From: Pararhizobium polonicum
GTDB lineage: Bacteria; Pseudomonadota; Alphaproteobacteria; Rhizobiales; Rhizobiaceae
Assembly (NCBI RefSeq): GCF_001687365.1
Contig: NZ_LGLV01000004.1
Coordinates: forward strand, 248,001 to 312,000
Reading direction: 5' to 3'
DNA: 64,000 nucleotides
Position numbers and translations under genes: made by a program. Below the pieces are notes generated by a model, which was not told where the DNA came from, did no database searches, and was given only the letters and a program-made list of their open reading frames with translations. Each line of letters starts with the position of its first letter. The first letter of the stretch is position 1. Below are positions 9,066 through 18,747 of this stretch, one piece after another.

Positions 9066-9173
9066 GCAGTTAGGCTCCTTGGCGCCCGGTCCGCCGGACC
9101 TGTGGCTTGCGGAGCGGCTCCATTGGCCGCCCGCGCAGTCATGCGTAAGAATTTACTTACTTAATCCGCGCGA

Positions 9174-9884
9174 TCAATTGCCGATCGCGCCGACGGTGTT
9201 GGCAGTGTCGTCCTTCGGACGCTCGCCGACGGGCTGCGCACCGGTCGCCATGTAATAGATCGTCTCGGCGATGTTGGTGGCGTGATCGCCAATGCGCTCG
9301 ATATTCTTGGCGCAGAACAGAAGATGCGTGCAGGGCGTGATGTTGCGCGGATCTTCCATCATGTAGGTCAGAAGCTCGCGAAACAGCGAGGTGTAGATCG
9401 CGTCGATCTCGTTGTCGCGCTCGCGGATGCTGTTGGCCTTTTCCGGCGAGCGGGAGGCGTAAACGTCGAGCACCTCCTTGAGCTGGACGAGCGCAAGTTC
9501 GGCCAGATGCTCCAGGCCGCGGGCAAGCTGGCGCGGAAGGCTGGCACTCGACACGGCGATGACGCGCTTGGCCGTGTTCTTGCCGAGATCGCCGACCCGT
9601 TCCAGATCGGCGGCGATGCGGATCGACCCCATGATCTCGCGCAGATCCGAGGCTACAGGCTGGCGCTTGGCGATCGTGACGATCGCCTTTTCGCCGATCT
9701 GACGCTCGGCATCATCGAGAATGGCATCGTCGGAAATGACCTTCTGGGCGAGCGCCAGGTCGGAATTGACCAGCGCGCGCACGGATTCGGCCACCATCTG
9801 TTCGGCGAGGCCGCCCATCTCGGAAATGCGCCGGGTCAGGTACTTCAGATCTTCGTCATAGACGGAAGCAATGTGCGTAGACAT
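9174..9884 (-). CDS. phoU: Phosphate signalling protein PhoU
   Basis: 236 residues starting MSTHIASVYDEDLKYLTRRI, with two repeats of the PhoU three-helix bundle that bind metal clusters through E/DxxxD motifs (EMGGLAEQMV, RVGDLGKNTAKR, RIGDHATNIAE). It links the PstSCAB transporter to PhoR so that signalling is silenced when phosphate is plentiful. It lies 80 bases downstream of pstB on the same strand. Confidence 0.95.
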   Translation of the reverse strand: MSTHIASVYDEDLKYLTRRISEMGGLAEQMVAESVRALVNSDLALAQKVISDDAILDDAERQIGEKAIVTIAKRQPVASDLREIMGSIRIAADLERVGDLGKNTAKRVIAVSSASLPRQLARGLEHLAELALVQLKEVLDVYASRSPEKANSIRERDNEIDAIYTSLFRELLTYMMEDPRNITPCTHLLFCAKNIERIGDHATNIAETIYYMATGAQPVGERPKDDTANTVGAIGN

Positions 9885-9964
9885 GATTGTTTTTCCTTGC
9901 GATCACAATCCGGTTTCAAAGACAGCGGCCTTGCCGAAACACCGGCAGGCAACAGGAAACGTCC

Positions 9965-10780
9965 TCAGCCGAAGCGGCCCATGATGTAATCCTGCGTGCG
10001 CTGGTCGTCCGGATTGGTGAACATCTTGTCGGTGTCGTTCTCTTCGACGAGATTGCCGAGATGGAACATGGCGGTGCGCTGCGAAACACGGGCAGCCTGC
10101 TGCATCGAGTGCGTGACGATGACGATCGTATAGTTGGCGCGCAGTTCGTGGATCAGTTCCTCGACCTTGGCGGTGGCGATCGGATCCAGCGCCGAACAGG
10201 GCTCGTCCATCAGGATGACTTCCGGGCTGACGGCAACGGCGCGGGCAATGCACAGGCGCTGCTGCTGGCCGCCGGACAGACCGGTACCGGATTCATGCAG
10301 ACGATCCTTCACTTCGTTCCAGAGACCGGCCTTCTGAAGGCTACTCTCGACGATCTGGTCGAATTCCGCCTTGGTGCGGGCAAGACCATGGATCTTCGGG
10401 CCGTAGGTGACGTTCTCGTAGATCGACTTCGGGAACGGGTTGGGCTTCTGGAAAACCATACCGACACGGGCGCGAAGCTCGACGACGTCGATGCTCGGAT
10501 CGTAGATATCGCCGTCATCGAGAGTGATCTTGCCGGTGACGCGGCAGCTGTCGATCGTATCGTTCATGCGGTTCAGGGTCCGCAGGAATGTCGACTTGCC
10601 GCAGCCGGAGGGGCCGATCAGGGCGGTCACGGTGTTTTCGCGGACATTGAGATTCACATCGAAAAGCGCCCGCTTCTCGCCGTAATAGACCGAAACATCC
10701 TTTCCGATCATCTTGAAGGGAACAGTGTTCATTTTCTGATCCAAGGCCTTTTCGACTGCTGCTTCTGACATCATGTTCAT
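9965..10780 (-). CDS. pstB: Phosphate ABC transporter ATP-binding protein PstB
   Basis: 271 residues. Walker [10 protein letters not shown], signature [14 protein letters not shown], Walker [14 protein letters not shown] and the switch histidine in VTHSM are intact. It powers uptake of inorganic phosphate through PstC-PstA. It starts 12 bases after pstA, so translation is likely coupled within the operon. Confidence 0.95.
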   Translation of the reverse strand: MNMMSEAAVEKALDQKMNTVPFKMIGKDVSVYYGEKRALFDVNLNVRENTVTALIGPSGCGKSTFLRTLNRMNDTIDSCRVTGKITLDDGDIYDPSIDVVELRARVGMVFQKPNPFPKSIYENVTYGPKIHGLARTKAEFDQIVESSLQKAGLWNEVKDRLHESGTGLSGGQQQRLCIARAVAVSPEVILMDEPCSALDPIATAKVEELIHELRANYTIVIVTHSMQQAARVSQRTAMFHLGNLVEENDTDKMFTNPDDQRTQDYIMGRFG

Positions 10781-10792
10781 GTTTCTACCTCA

Positions 10793-12115
10793 CTACCAGC
10801 GCCGCTCAAAGCGACGCCGCAACAGGATTGCGCCAAGGTTCATGACGACGAGGAAGATCAGGAGAACCATGATCGCACCCGAGGTCCGTTCGACAAATGC
10901 ACGTTCGGCTTCATTGGCCCACATATAGATCTGCACGGGCAGAGCTGTGGACGGATCCATCGGCGAGCCGGGATAATCGACGACGAAGGCGACCATGCCG
11001 ATCAAAAGCAGCGGCGCGGTTTCGCCGAGCGCATGGGCCAGGCCGATGATCGTACCAGTGAGCACGCCCGGCATGGCCAGCGGCAGGACGTGATGGAAGA
11101 TCGTCTGCATCTTCGACGCACCAAGGCCAAGGGCCGCCGCGCGGATCGACGGCGGCACCGCCTTCAGCGCCGCACGGGTGGCGATAATGATCGTCGGCAA
11201 CGTCATCAGCGTCAGCACCAAGCCACCGACGAGGGCAGCGGAGCGCGGCATGCCGGCGAAGTTGATGAAGATCGACAGGCCCAGCAGACCGTAGACGATC
11301 GACGGAACGGCGGCGAGGTTGTTGATATTGACCTCGATCAGATCCGTCAGCCGGTTCTTCGGCGCGAACTCCTCCAGATAGATGGATGCCGCCACCCCGA
11401 TCGGAAGCGCAAGGGCAAGAACGATCAGCATCATATAGAGCGAGCCGAGAGCCGCGACACCGATACCGGCAGCTTCCGGACGGCTGGACGCACCATATGT
11501 GAACAATCCGGTGTTGAACTGTTTGGCCATGGCGCCGGACGCAGACAGCGTCTTCATCCATTCGAGCTGCTGGTCCTTCACCTTGCGGCTGGCTTCGGCG
11601 ACATTGAGGTCGATCTGCCCCTTGTTGGCCGAGTCGATATTGCCTTCCGCCAGCAGCGCGACATTGACAGTCGTACCGATCACGGCCGGATTGGCGACGA
11701 CGATATCGCGCAGCTGGGTACGGGCGCTTGCCGACACCATGTCGGTTGCCTGCTTGACGAGCGGCTTGTTGTCCGGATCCATGGCGAGCGCCTTGACCAG
11801 CGCATCGCGCACCAGCAGCGGATAGTTTGCCGTCATCAACTTGGCGGGGTTCTGGGCGCGCTCGTTCTTCGGGTCGATGACTTTTTCGGAGAACTCGATC
11901 GGCAGCGTGATCGCGGTCTGCTGGAACGCGGTGTAGCCTTTGGAGACCACGGTCCACAGAAGCACGAACAGGAAGAACAGGCCGATCAGGATGGCGGCAG
12001 CGCCGTAAGCCCTGAAGCGGCGCTCGGCTGCATAGCGGCGCTTGATGCCGATATCCCGCTTTGCCTGCGCCGGGCGCACGAAGGTGGACGGTACGGAAGA
12101 TGTCATGTCGGTCAT
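10793..12115 (-). CDS. pstA: Phosphate ABC transporter permease PstA (long form)
   Basis: 440 residues, clearly longer than the roughly 300 of E. coli PstA. An N-terminal segment of about 190 residues (one membrane helix, then a presumably periplasmic domain) precedes the usual permease core. The core holds the inner-membrane transport motif (EEFAPKNRLTDLIEVNINNLAAVPSI) and the AAALGLGASKMQTIFHHVLPLAMPGVL loop that contacts PstB. The ATG overlaps the pstC stop as ATGA, so translation is coupled. Confidence 0.93.
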   Translation of the reverse strand: MTDMTSSVPSTFVRPAQAKRDIGIKRRYAAERRFRAYGAAAILIGLFFLFVLLWTVVSKGYTAFQQTAITLPIEFSEKVIDPKNERAQNPAKLMTANYPLLVRDALVKALAMDPDNKPLVKQATDMVSASARTQLRDIVVANPAVIGTTVNVALLAEGNIDSANKGQIDLNVAEASRKVKDQQLEWMKTLSASGAMAKQFNTGLFTYGASSRPEAAGIGVAALGSLYMMLIVLALALPIGVAASIYLEEFAPKNRLTDLIEVNINNLAAVPSIVYGLLGLSIFINFAGMPRSAALVGGLVLTLMTLPTIIIATRAALKAVPPSIRAAALGLGASKMQTIFHHVLPLAMPGVLTGTIIGLAHALGETAPLLLIGMVAFVVDYPGSPMDPSTALPVQIYMWANEAERAFVERTSGAIMVLLIFLVVMNLGAILLRRRFERRW

Positions 12116-13599
12116 TCGTACTGTTCCCGATATTTGCGCACGATATAGAGTGCATAGATGTTGAGGCAGAGTGTGATGGCAAACAGGGTGATGCCAAGCG
12201 CAAAGGCAACCAGCGTCTGCGGCGAATTGAACTCAAGGTCGCCGGTCAGCTGATTGACGATCTTGACCGTCACCGTCGTCATCGCCTCGAAGGGATTGAG
12301 CTGCATGCGCGCAGCGACCCCGGCGGCCAGAACCACGATCATGGTTTCACCGACGGCACGCGATGCCGTCAGAAGCAATGCACCGACGATACCGGGAAGA
12401 GCGGCGGGCAGGATGACGCGCTTGATGGTTTCAGAGCGGGTCGCACCGAGGCCAAGCGAGCCATCGCGCAGCGAGCCGGGCACCTGCGTGATGATATCGT
12501 CCGACAGAGACGACACGAACGGGATCAGCATGATGCCCATCACCAGGCCGGCCGTCAGAACGCTCTGCGCCTGGATGAAGTTGACGTAGTTGCCGGTCAC
12601 CAGCCCGTTCAGCTGCGCCGACATATCGCGAAGGAAAGGCCCGACCGTGACCAGGGCGAAAAAGCCGTAGACGATGGTCGGGATGCCGGCGAGGATTTCC
12701 AGAAGCGGCTTGGCGATGCCACGCACGGCGGGCTTGGCATATTCCGCCATGTAGATGGCTGCGAAGAGACCGACCGGCACCGCAAAAAGCATGGCGACGA
12801 AAGCGATATAAAGCGTTCCGGCCAGCAGCGGCAGCAGGCCGAACTGGCCTTCCGTGCCTCCGCTGCCCGCAGCGGAAAAGCGTGGATCCCAGACCGTGCC
12901 GAAGAAGAAGGCGCTGGGCGAAACCGACTGGAAGAAGCGGATGGCTTCCGACAGCATCGACCCGACAATGCCGACCGTCGTCAGGATCGCGATCGACGAT
13001 GCCAGCAGCAGCGCGCCCAGCATGACGCGCTCGACGCGGTTTCTCGCCCGCAACGACGCCGAGATACCACGGATGGAAAAGAATGCGCCCGCAATGGCAA
13101 TGATCAACACGACCGCGCTCATCGCCCAGCGGCTGCCGTCCTTCAGAGAATTATATTCCTGCGCGGATGCGACCATGTAGGCTTCACCGGCATTGGCCAT
13201 CGGCACGCCCTTGGCGGCCAGCGCGTCACGCAGATTGCTGGAGCCGCTGGTTACGGCCGCCAGTTCGTCCGCATTGAGCAGCTTGAGGCCATTGGCAACG
13301 GACATCACCTGGCCGAGCATCAGCTGCGTGGTTGCGCCGCCCTGACTGCGCACGGTTTCGGGCAGCGAGGCGCGAACGGCACTTTCGATGACAAACGGGC
13401 TGGCGATCAGCCAGACGGCGAGAACCACCGCGGCCGGCAGGACCGCCCAGATGGCGACATAGACGCCATGATACCCTGGAAGGGAATGCAATACCGACAG
13501 CTTGCCCTTAGAGCTTGCCACCGCGCGCGCGCGGCCGGCAAAATAGGCCGCCAGACCGACAATCAAAACAATCAGCAGAATAAGAGAGGTGTTCATCAA
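12112..13599 (-). CDS. pstC: Phosphate ABC transporter permease PstC (long form)
   Basis: 495 residues. An N-terminal half with several helices and a soluble insertion precedes a permease core containing YMAEYAKPAVRGIAKPLLEILAGIP and GLGATRSETIKRVILPAALPGIVGA, the coupling-helix motif. It pairs with PstA as the channel for phosphate. It follows pstS after a stem-loop spacer and overlaps pstA by 4 bases. Confidence 0.93.
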   Translation of the reverse strand: MMNTSLILLIVLIVGLAAYFAGRARAVASSKGKLSVLHSLPGYHGVYVAIWAVLPAAVVLAVWLIASPFVIESAVRASLPETVRSQGGATTQLMLGQVMSVANGLKLLNADELAAVTSGSSNLRDALAAKGVPMANAGEAYMVASAQEYNSLKDGSRWAMSAVVLIIAIAGAFFSIRGISASLRARNRVERVMLGALLLASSIAILTTVGIVGSMLSEAIRFFQSVSPSAFFFGTVWDPRFSAAGSGGTEGQFGLLPLLAGTLYIAFVAMLFAVPVGLFAAIYMAEYAKPAVRGIAKPLLEILAGIPTIVYGFFALVTVGPFLRDMSAQLNGLVTGNYVNFIQAQSVLTAGLVMGIMLIPFVSSLSDDIITQVPGSLRDGSLGLGATRSETIKRVILPAALPGIVGALLLTASRAVGETMIVVLAAGVAARMQLNPFEAMTTVTVKIVNQLTGDLEFNSPQTLVAFALGITLFAITLCLNIYALYIVRKYREQYE

Positions 13600-13656
13600 T
13601 ATATCCCCCCGGCCTTGTCAATCATGGAAAGCCGGCAAATCCGAACTCGGGAGGTC

Positions 13657-13681
13657 CGGCACGGCAAGAACTGCCGTGCCG
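13657..13681 (-). other. Strong stem-loop between pstS and pstC
   Basis: CGGCACGGCA and TGCCGTGCCG form a perfect 10-bp stem with a 5-base loop in the 98-bp gap after pstS. No T-run follows on the minus strand, so this is more likely an mRNA-stabilising or attenuating hairpin than a full terminator. Such an element would let the binding protein be made in excess over the permeases. Confidence 0.6.
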
Positions 13682-13697
13682 TAATTGCGCTCCTGGA

Positions 13698-14732
13698 TTA
13701 GAGCAGGCCGCCGTCGGTGAAGGCCTTGCGGTCAGCTTCACGTTCTGCATCCGGAGCCGGTACGAGGCCGTAGGAAGCAAGCGGGCTGTCAGGGCCGATC
13801 ATCTGGTCGTCGAGGAAGAATTCGACATATTCCTTGAGGCCCGGGATAACGCCGAGATGTGCCTTCTTGACGTAGAAGAACAGCGGGCGGGACACCGGAT
13901 ATTCGCCGGAAGCGATCGTTTCGGTCGTCGGAACGATGCCGTTGACGGTTGCGACCTTCAGCTTGTCGGCGTTGTTTTCAAAGAAGGACAGGCCGAAGAC
14001 GCCGATGCCGTTCTTGTTGGACGCGATGCGAGCGAGCGTTTCGGTGTAGTCGCCGTCGATGTCGATGGCCAGACCGTCCTTGCGAACGGCGATGCACTTC
14101 TTGGCGGCTTCCTTTTCATCGGCAACCAGGCCCTTGATCGCGTCGGTCGCGCCGGCTTCCTTGCAGCCCGCTGCGAGAACCTTCTCTTCGAAGACTTCGC
14201 GGGTGCCGTGCTTTTCGCCCGGGATATAGGCGGCGATTTCAACGTCCGGCAGGTCCTTGTTGACTTCCGACCACTTCTTGTAGGGGTTGGCAACGAGCTT
14301 GCCGTCAACGACGACTTCAGCGGCCAGAGCGAGATACAGGTCCTTCGGAACCAGCTTCAGGTCGGCATTGCCGCTGTCGGTCGCGAAGACGATGCCGTCA
14401 TAACCGATCTTGACTTCCTGGACTTCGGTGACGCCGGATGCCTTGCAGGTTTCCAGCTCGCTGTCCTTGATCTTGCGCGATGCATTGGCGATGTCGATCG
14501 TGTCGGGGCCAACACCCTTGCAGAATTCCTTCAGGCCGGCACCGGTGCCACCGGATTCAACGATCGGGGTCTTGAAGTCGGGGAAGGTTTCGCCGAAGGT
14601 TTCGGCAACGATCTTTGCGTAGGGAAGAACGGTCGAGGAGCCGGCAACCTGGATCTGGTCGCGGGCGATCGCTACGCCAGCAAAAGCGGCGGATGCAACC
14701 AGAGCTGCAACAGTAAGTTTCAAGGACTTCAT
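13698..14732 (-). CDS. pstS: Phosphate-binding periplasmic protein PstS
   Basis: 344 residues starting MKSLKLTVAALVASAAFAGV, a classic Sec signal peptide cleaved near AIA. The mature start QIQVAGSSTVLPYAKIVAETF, the TPIVESGGTGAGLKEFC loop and the later PGEKHGTREVFEEKVL stretch are phosphate-contacting motifs. It captures phosphate in the periplasm for PstCAB. ATG at 14732, with GGGAG upstream, is preferred to the longer frame at 14774 because it opens directly with the signal peptide. Confidence 0.95.
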   Translation of the reverse strand: MKSLKLTVAALVASAAFAGVAIARDQIQVAGSSTVLPYAKIVAETFGETFPDFKTPIVESGGTGAGLKEFCKGVGPDTIDIANASRKIKDSELETCKASGVTEVQEVKIGYDGIVFATDSGNADLKLVPKDLYLALAAEVVVDGKLVANPYKKWSEVNKDLPDVEIAAYIPGEKHGTREVFEEKVLAAGCKEAGATDAIKGLVADEKEAAKKCIAVRKDGLAIDIDGDYTETLARIASNKNGIGVFGLSFFENNADKLKVATVNGIVPTTETIASGEYPVSRPLFFYVKKAHLGVIPGLKEYVEFFLDDQMIGPDSPLASYGLVPAPDAEREADRKAFTDGGLL

Positions 14733-14832
14733 CAGAATACTCCCATAATGGGCTTGTGTGGGTGCGCTTTTCACCAGCGCTCGCTTTCGCCGTATCGATC
14801 GGCCACCTTAGTTAGCGTCCGATGCCCACACC

Positions 14833-14865
14833 TTTTATGTCAAATTGACGAAACATTTGTGACAG
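14833..14865 (-). promoter_or_regulatory. Probable Pho box upstream of pstS
   Basis: On the minus strand CTGTCACAAAT (14855-14865) matches the rhizobial PhoB half-site CTGTCAY followed by AAAT. The next 11-bp units (starting GTTTCGT and TTGACAT) are weaker matches in register. It lies 100-130 bases upstream of pstS, between pstS and phoR. PhoB activation is expected from the family; the exact bound length is inferred. Confidence 0.55.
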
Positions 14866-14926
14866 ATTAACCATTTGAAATAGTGACGTATTTTTCAAAT
14901 ATGCGTTTTCGGGCGACGGGTTTGTG

Positions 14927-16189
14927 TCAAAACCTCACGGTAAACACCGTGCCCTTGCCGATTTCGGATTGAACCAGCAGTCTGGCACGGTGCCGGGTCA
15001 GAATATGCTTGACGATGGCAAGCCCCAGACCCGTGCCCTTTTTCGACCGGCTGGCCTCCACATTCACCCGGTAGAATCGCTCGGTAATACGGGGAACATG
15101 TTCGGCGGGGATCCCCGGGCCGTGATCGCGGACCGAAACCTCGGCCGGCACATCGCCGCCGCCCGAGAGCGTGACTTCGACCTTCTTGCCCTCCTGGCCA
15201 TACTTGCAGGCGTTCTCGATCAAGTTCTCGAAAACTTCCGTCAGTTCGTCGCGGTCGCCCTGCACGATGACCGGCGCGTCTGGCACAATCAGCGAAATCT
15301 CGACGCCGACATCCTCGGCAAGCGGCGACAGCGCGTCGCGGACATGGCCGAGCAGCGGCGCCAGATTGATCGCCTCATCCGGCGCGATATGGGACTTCAA
15401 CTCCAGCCGCGAGAGGGACAGGAGATCATCGACAAGGCGGCTCATCCGCGTCGCCTGTTCGTGCATGATGCCGAGGAACTTCTCATGCGCCTTGGCATCG
15501 TTGCGCGCAGGGCCCTGCAGCGTCTCGATAAAACCGCGGAGCGAGGCGAGCGGTGTCCTCAGTTCATGGCTGGCATTGGCGACGAAATCGGAGCGCATCC
15601 GGTCGATCCGGCGGGCCTGCGAAATATCGCGATAGGACAGGACATAGAGCCGGCCATTCGCCTGCGGCCCGATATCGGCCGGGGCGACGCGGACGATATA
15701 GACCGCCTCCGACGGGAACCGTTCGGAATGCTCGATCTGGTTCACCTTGCCGGTCACGATCGTCTCACGCACCATATCCAGAATGCCGGGCGAACGCACC
15801 CGCGCCGACAGGTCCGTATTCGGCGGGATGGTGCCGAAGGCTTTCTCGGCCGCCTGATTCTGCAACAGCACGGTTTCATCCGGCGCGACCACCAGGATCG
15901 GCGTGTCGAGCGCGTTGAAGACGGTGGCGAGCATGCCAAGATCGGTCTCTTCCATCGCAGACGGCGCGACCGCCGCGACAGGCGGCTTGGGATCGGCCGA
16001 ACGGTTGAAAAGAACCGTCATCCAGACCAGCCAGAACAAAAGCACGGCCATGGTGTGAATGCCGAAAAAAACGAGCCCGCCCGCAGCGATGACCGACAGG
16101 GCGATGATCCACTTCTCCGCGGCAGCTCTCTCCCCCAGACGCTCCCAGACTGTTTTTGTATCTTCCAAGATGCTCTCTCTTACCGGCAT
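14927..16189 (-). CDS. phoR: Phosphate regulon sensor histidine kinase PhoR
   Basis: 420 residues. Two membrane helices near the N-terminus (ALSVIAAGGLVFFGIHTMAV and LLFWLVWMTVLF) precede a PAS-like domain (NALDTPILVVAPDETVLLQN). The HisKA site FVANASHELRTPLASLRGF and the ATPase boxes (FENLIENACKYG, VRDHGPGIP, KGTGLGLAIVKHI) follow. There is no large periplasmic sensor loop, as usual for PhoR, which reads phosphate state through PhoU and Pst. It is first in the Pho block and divergent from ppk2. Confidence 0.92.
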   Translation of the reverse strand: MPVRESILEDTKTVWERLGERAAAEKWIIALSVIAAGGLVFFGIHTMAVLLFWLVWMTVLFNRSADPKPPVAAVAPSAMEETDLGMLATVFNALDTPILVVAPDETVLLQNQAAEKAFGTIPPNTDLSARVRSPGILDMVRETIVTGKVNQIEHSERFPSEAVYIVRVAPADIGPQANGRLYVLSYRDISQARRIDRMRSDFVANASHELRTPLASLRGFIETLQGPARNDAKAHEKFLGIMHEQATRMSRLVDDLLSLSRLELKSHIAPDEAINLAPLLGHVRDALSPLAEDVGVEISLIVPDAPVIVQGDRDELTEVFENLIENACKYGQEGKKVEVTLSGGGDVPAEVSVRDHGPGIPAEHVPRITERFYRVNVEASRSKKGTGLGLAIVKHILTRHRARLLVQSEIGKGTVFTVRF

Positions 16190-16239
16190 GCAATTGACCG
16201 GTGATATCGGAGGTTCATGACATGATTTTCACGGCATGC

Positions 16240-16256
16240 TTGAATTCGCAATTCAA
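16240..16256. promoter_or_regulatory. Inverted repeat in the phoR-ppk2 divergent spacer
   Basis: TTGAATT and AATTCAA flank a 3-base centre (CGC) in the short region between the phoR and ppk2 starts. The position suits an operator for either gene. No regulator can be named. Confidence 0.35.
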
Positions 16257-16312
16257 TTGTGGCCTCCTCCCATGAAATCGGCGACCGGCCGCCAAAACTC
16301 CAGAGAGGGCAC

Positions 16313-17197
16313 ATGATGACGGATTCTGAGAAAAACAAGCCGGTCGAACTGGAGATCAACGGCAAGCGGCGCATTTTCGACATCGACAATCCGGAACTGC
16401 CGGGCTGGATCGACAAGGCGGCGCTGTCTTCGGGCGATTATCCCTACGACAAGAAGCTCGATGGCGACAGCTATGACAGCCTGCTGGAAAAGCTGCAGGT
16501 GGAGCTGGTCAAGGTGCAGTTCTGGCTGCAGGCGACAGGCCAGCGGGTGATGGCGGTTTTCGAGGGGCGCGACGCTGCCGGCAAGGGCGGGGCGATCCAT
16601 GCCACGAACTCCTACATGAACCCGCGCTCTGCCCGTGTCGTCGCGCTGACCAAGCCGACGGAAACGGAAAAGGGCCAGTGGTACTACCAGCGCTATGTCA
16701 CACATTTCCCGACGGCTGGCGAATTCGTGATGTTCGACCGCTCCTGGTACAATCGCGGCGGCGTCGAGCCGGTGATGGGGTTCTGCACGCCCGAACAGCA
16801 GCAGCATTTTCTCAAGCAGACGCCGCGTGTCGAAAAACTGGTCATCGGCGACGGCATCCACTTCTTCAAGTTCTGGCTGGACATCGGCCGCGAGATGCAG
16901 CTCAAGCGGTTCCACGACCGGCGCCACGACCCGCTGAAAGTATGGAAACTGTCGCCGATGGATATCGCGGCACTGACGAAATGGGACCTGTATACCGAAG
17001 CCCGCGACCAGATGCTCAAGGAAACCCATAGCGATCATGCGCCGTGGACAGTCGTTCGCGCCAACGACAAGCGCCGCGCCCGGCTGGATCTGATCCGCCA
17101 TATCCTCAAGACGCTCGATTACGACGGCAAGGACAAGAGCGCGATCGGAGAGATCGACGACAAGATCCTCGGCTTCGGCCCCGGCTTTGTGAAGTAG
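16313..17197 (+). CDS. ppk2: Polyphosphate kinase 2
   Basis: 294 residues of the PPK2 family. The P-loop [13 protein letters not shown], the lid region and the [18 protein letters not shown] block are typical of one-domain PPK2 enzymes, which transfer phosphate between polyphosphate and nucleotides, usually driving NDP to NTP. The first of two adjacent ATG codons at 16313 follows AGAGAGGG. It is divergent from phoR, consistent with phosphate storage beside the uptake system, though no Pho box is evident in front of it. Confidence 0.88.
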   Translation: MMTDSEKNKPVELEINGKRRIFDIDNPELPGWIDKAALSSGDYPYDKKLDGDSYDSLLEKLQVELVKVQFWLQATGQRVMAVFEGRDAAGKGGAIHATNSYMNPRSARVVALTKPTETEKGQWYYQRYVTHFPTAGEFVMFDRSWYNRGGVEPVMGFCTPEQQQHFLKQTPRVEKLVIGDGIHFFKFWLDIGREMQLKRFHDRRHDPLKVWKLSPMDIAALTKWDLYTEARDQMLKETHSDHAPWTVVRANDKRRARLDLIRHILKTLDYDGKDKSAIGEIDDKILGFGPGFVK

Positions 17198-17233
17198 GCC
17201 GCCTGGGCAGCGGCCCGGTGGCTTCCGATACCC

Positions 17234-18388
17234 TTATTGCCCGGGCAGAATGCGGATGGCGAAGAGGTTGAGGCTGTTGCCGGCCCCCGTCACGTCGCTG
17301 TTGATCAGAATATGGCCGGGGGAGCTCGGGGCAAGGCTGCGGTCGAACGTCACCTTGAACAGCATATCGTTCTTTTCCTCGTTGACCGTGAACCGGTGAC
17401 GGCCGCAATCGCCGAGCGAGGAGAAATCGCACTCGACGGAAAACTGCGTCTGCTTGCCCGCGTCCGCCTGGACGCTCAGCGCGACGGTCGATGTCTTGCC
17501 GGAGATCTGCTCAAGCACCGAGGCCGGAATCTCGACCAGCACATTGCCGTCCGCATCCGCGCTCGCCGACGTGATGCGAACACGCGGCCCGCGCTCGTCG
17601 TTGACGGAATCAGCCGTGGCGCGGCTGCCCGGCTTGACCCCGGCCGTATCGGCAGGCGTGAAGACATCGACCCAATCGCCGGAGAAACCCGACTGGGTTC
17701 CCAGTGTCTTCAAACCCTCTCCGCCGTCGAAATCTTCCGACTGGACCGTCGAGGGCGGATTGGCGACGCTGGTATCCCGCTGAGCCGCCGTCTTCAGTAG
17801 CCCACTGGTTTCTGCCCACCAGGCCGCCATAACGACCGCGGCGACCAGGATGGTCACAACCATGACGAAGGATAGAAAACGGCCCCGCTTGCGCCGGCGC
17901 GGCTTCGGCTGCGCTGTCGCGGTCTTGGCAAGTTTGCCCCGTTTGCCCACCGTCGGCTCGACCGGTGCCGCCTCGGCAATACGCGGCGAACCCTCACGGC
18001 GTTCCGGACGCAGGCCCGCAAGTCCGCCATCAACGCTGGGGGCAACGCCGGCACCCTGACCCGCGCCCTGCCCGGGCGGCAGATGAATTCCGTCGTCAAG
18101 CTCCGCCGAAGGGGCGTGATTCTCGTTGCTAGCGGCATCGATACGCACCGGCGGCGGCACCGAGGCAGCCGCCTTCAGCGTGGCGCGCTCCTCCTGCTCG
18201 ATGGCATGAATGACGGCTTCCAAGCGATGGCGCTGCTGGGCGATCACGTCCGGATCGAGCACGTCCTGCTTCTTGAGGCCAGCCTCAAGTGCATTTCGCG
18301 CCGATTGATAGATACGCGCACGCGTTTCGGAATTCGCCCGGTCCGAGCGTTCCAGCGCATGTCTGATGGCAGTCTCCAGTCCGCTCAC
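17234..18388 (-). CDS. Uncharacterised single-pass membrane protein
   Basis: 384 residues, function not recognised. The first 80 residues are helical and charged (SGLETAIRHALERSDRANSE). A Pro/Ala-rich linker and a basic RRRKRGR stretch follow, then one membrane helix (LSFVMVVTILVAAVVMAAWW, about 180-200). The C-terminal 180 residues, presumably periplasmic, form a beta-rich domain (SGFSGDWVDVFTPAD, GHILINSDVTGAGNSLNLFAIRI) reminiscent of carbohydrate-binding or jelly-roll folds. It is convergent with ppk2. Confidence 0.65.
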   Translation of the reverse strand: MSGLETAIRHALERSDRANSETRARIYQSARNALEAGLKKQDVLDPDVIAQQRHRLEAVIHAIEQEERATLKAAASVPPPVRIDAASNENHAPSAELDDGIHLPPGQGAGQGAGVAPSVDGGLAGLRPERREGSPRIAEAAPVEPTVGKRGKLAKTATAQPKPRRRKRGRFLSFVMVVTILVAAVVMAAWWAETSGLLKTAAQRDTSVANPPSTVQSEDFDGGEGLKTLGTQSGFSGDWVDVFTPADTAGVKPGSRATADSVNDERGPRVRITSASADADGNVLVEIPASVLEQISGKTSTVALSVQADAGKQTQFSVECDFSSLGDCGRHRFTVNEEKNDMLFKVTFDRSLAPSSPGHILINSDVTGAGNSLNLFAIRILPGQ

Positions 18389-18747
18389 TATCCGTCCTTC
18401 TTGGTGCGGGTATCAATCTACCCTGCAAGAGCATGTCGCACTCGGGCCGAAGCCCCGGAACCGGGCAGCAAGGCCGGCGCTCCGGTTCCACCAGCAATCC
18501 GCCGCTGCGGCCGGATGTTCTCATCAAACCCGGCACGCTTTTGGATGTGTTAACAATTGGGTAACCGTTGACGCGGCGATCTGCAAGCCTTGCGCACAAA
18601 ACTGACTGACAGCGCCGGGGAAAACCCGGAGGATTTCGCGGATCCAGCCATGCCGACCTCAGCAGGACAGCCTTGCAAAACGAAAAGTGGCTGGTAAAGT
18701 TCTTACGTTTACGAAAACGTCAAATATTCGAAACCGGGAGCGAACCC
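18389..18747. other. Intergenic spacer with weak inverted repeat
   Basis: No gene is supported in these 359 bases. ACGTTT and AAACGT flank a 4-base centre around 18,708-18,723, a possible operator for the downstream oxidoreductase gene. Nothing else stands out. Confidence 0.3.

Noticed and set aside
12061-13701. Long plus-strand open frame opposite pstC
   Set aside because: Composition is a mirror of pstC; no conserved domains.
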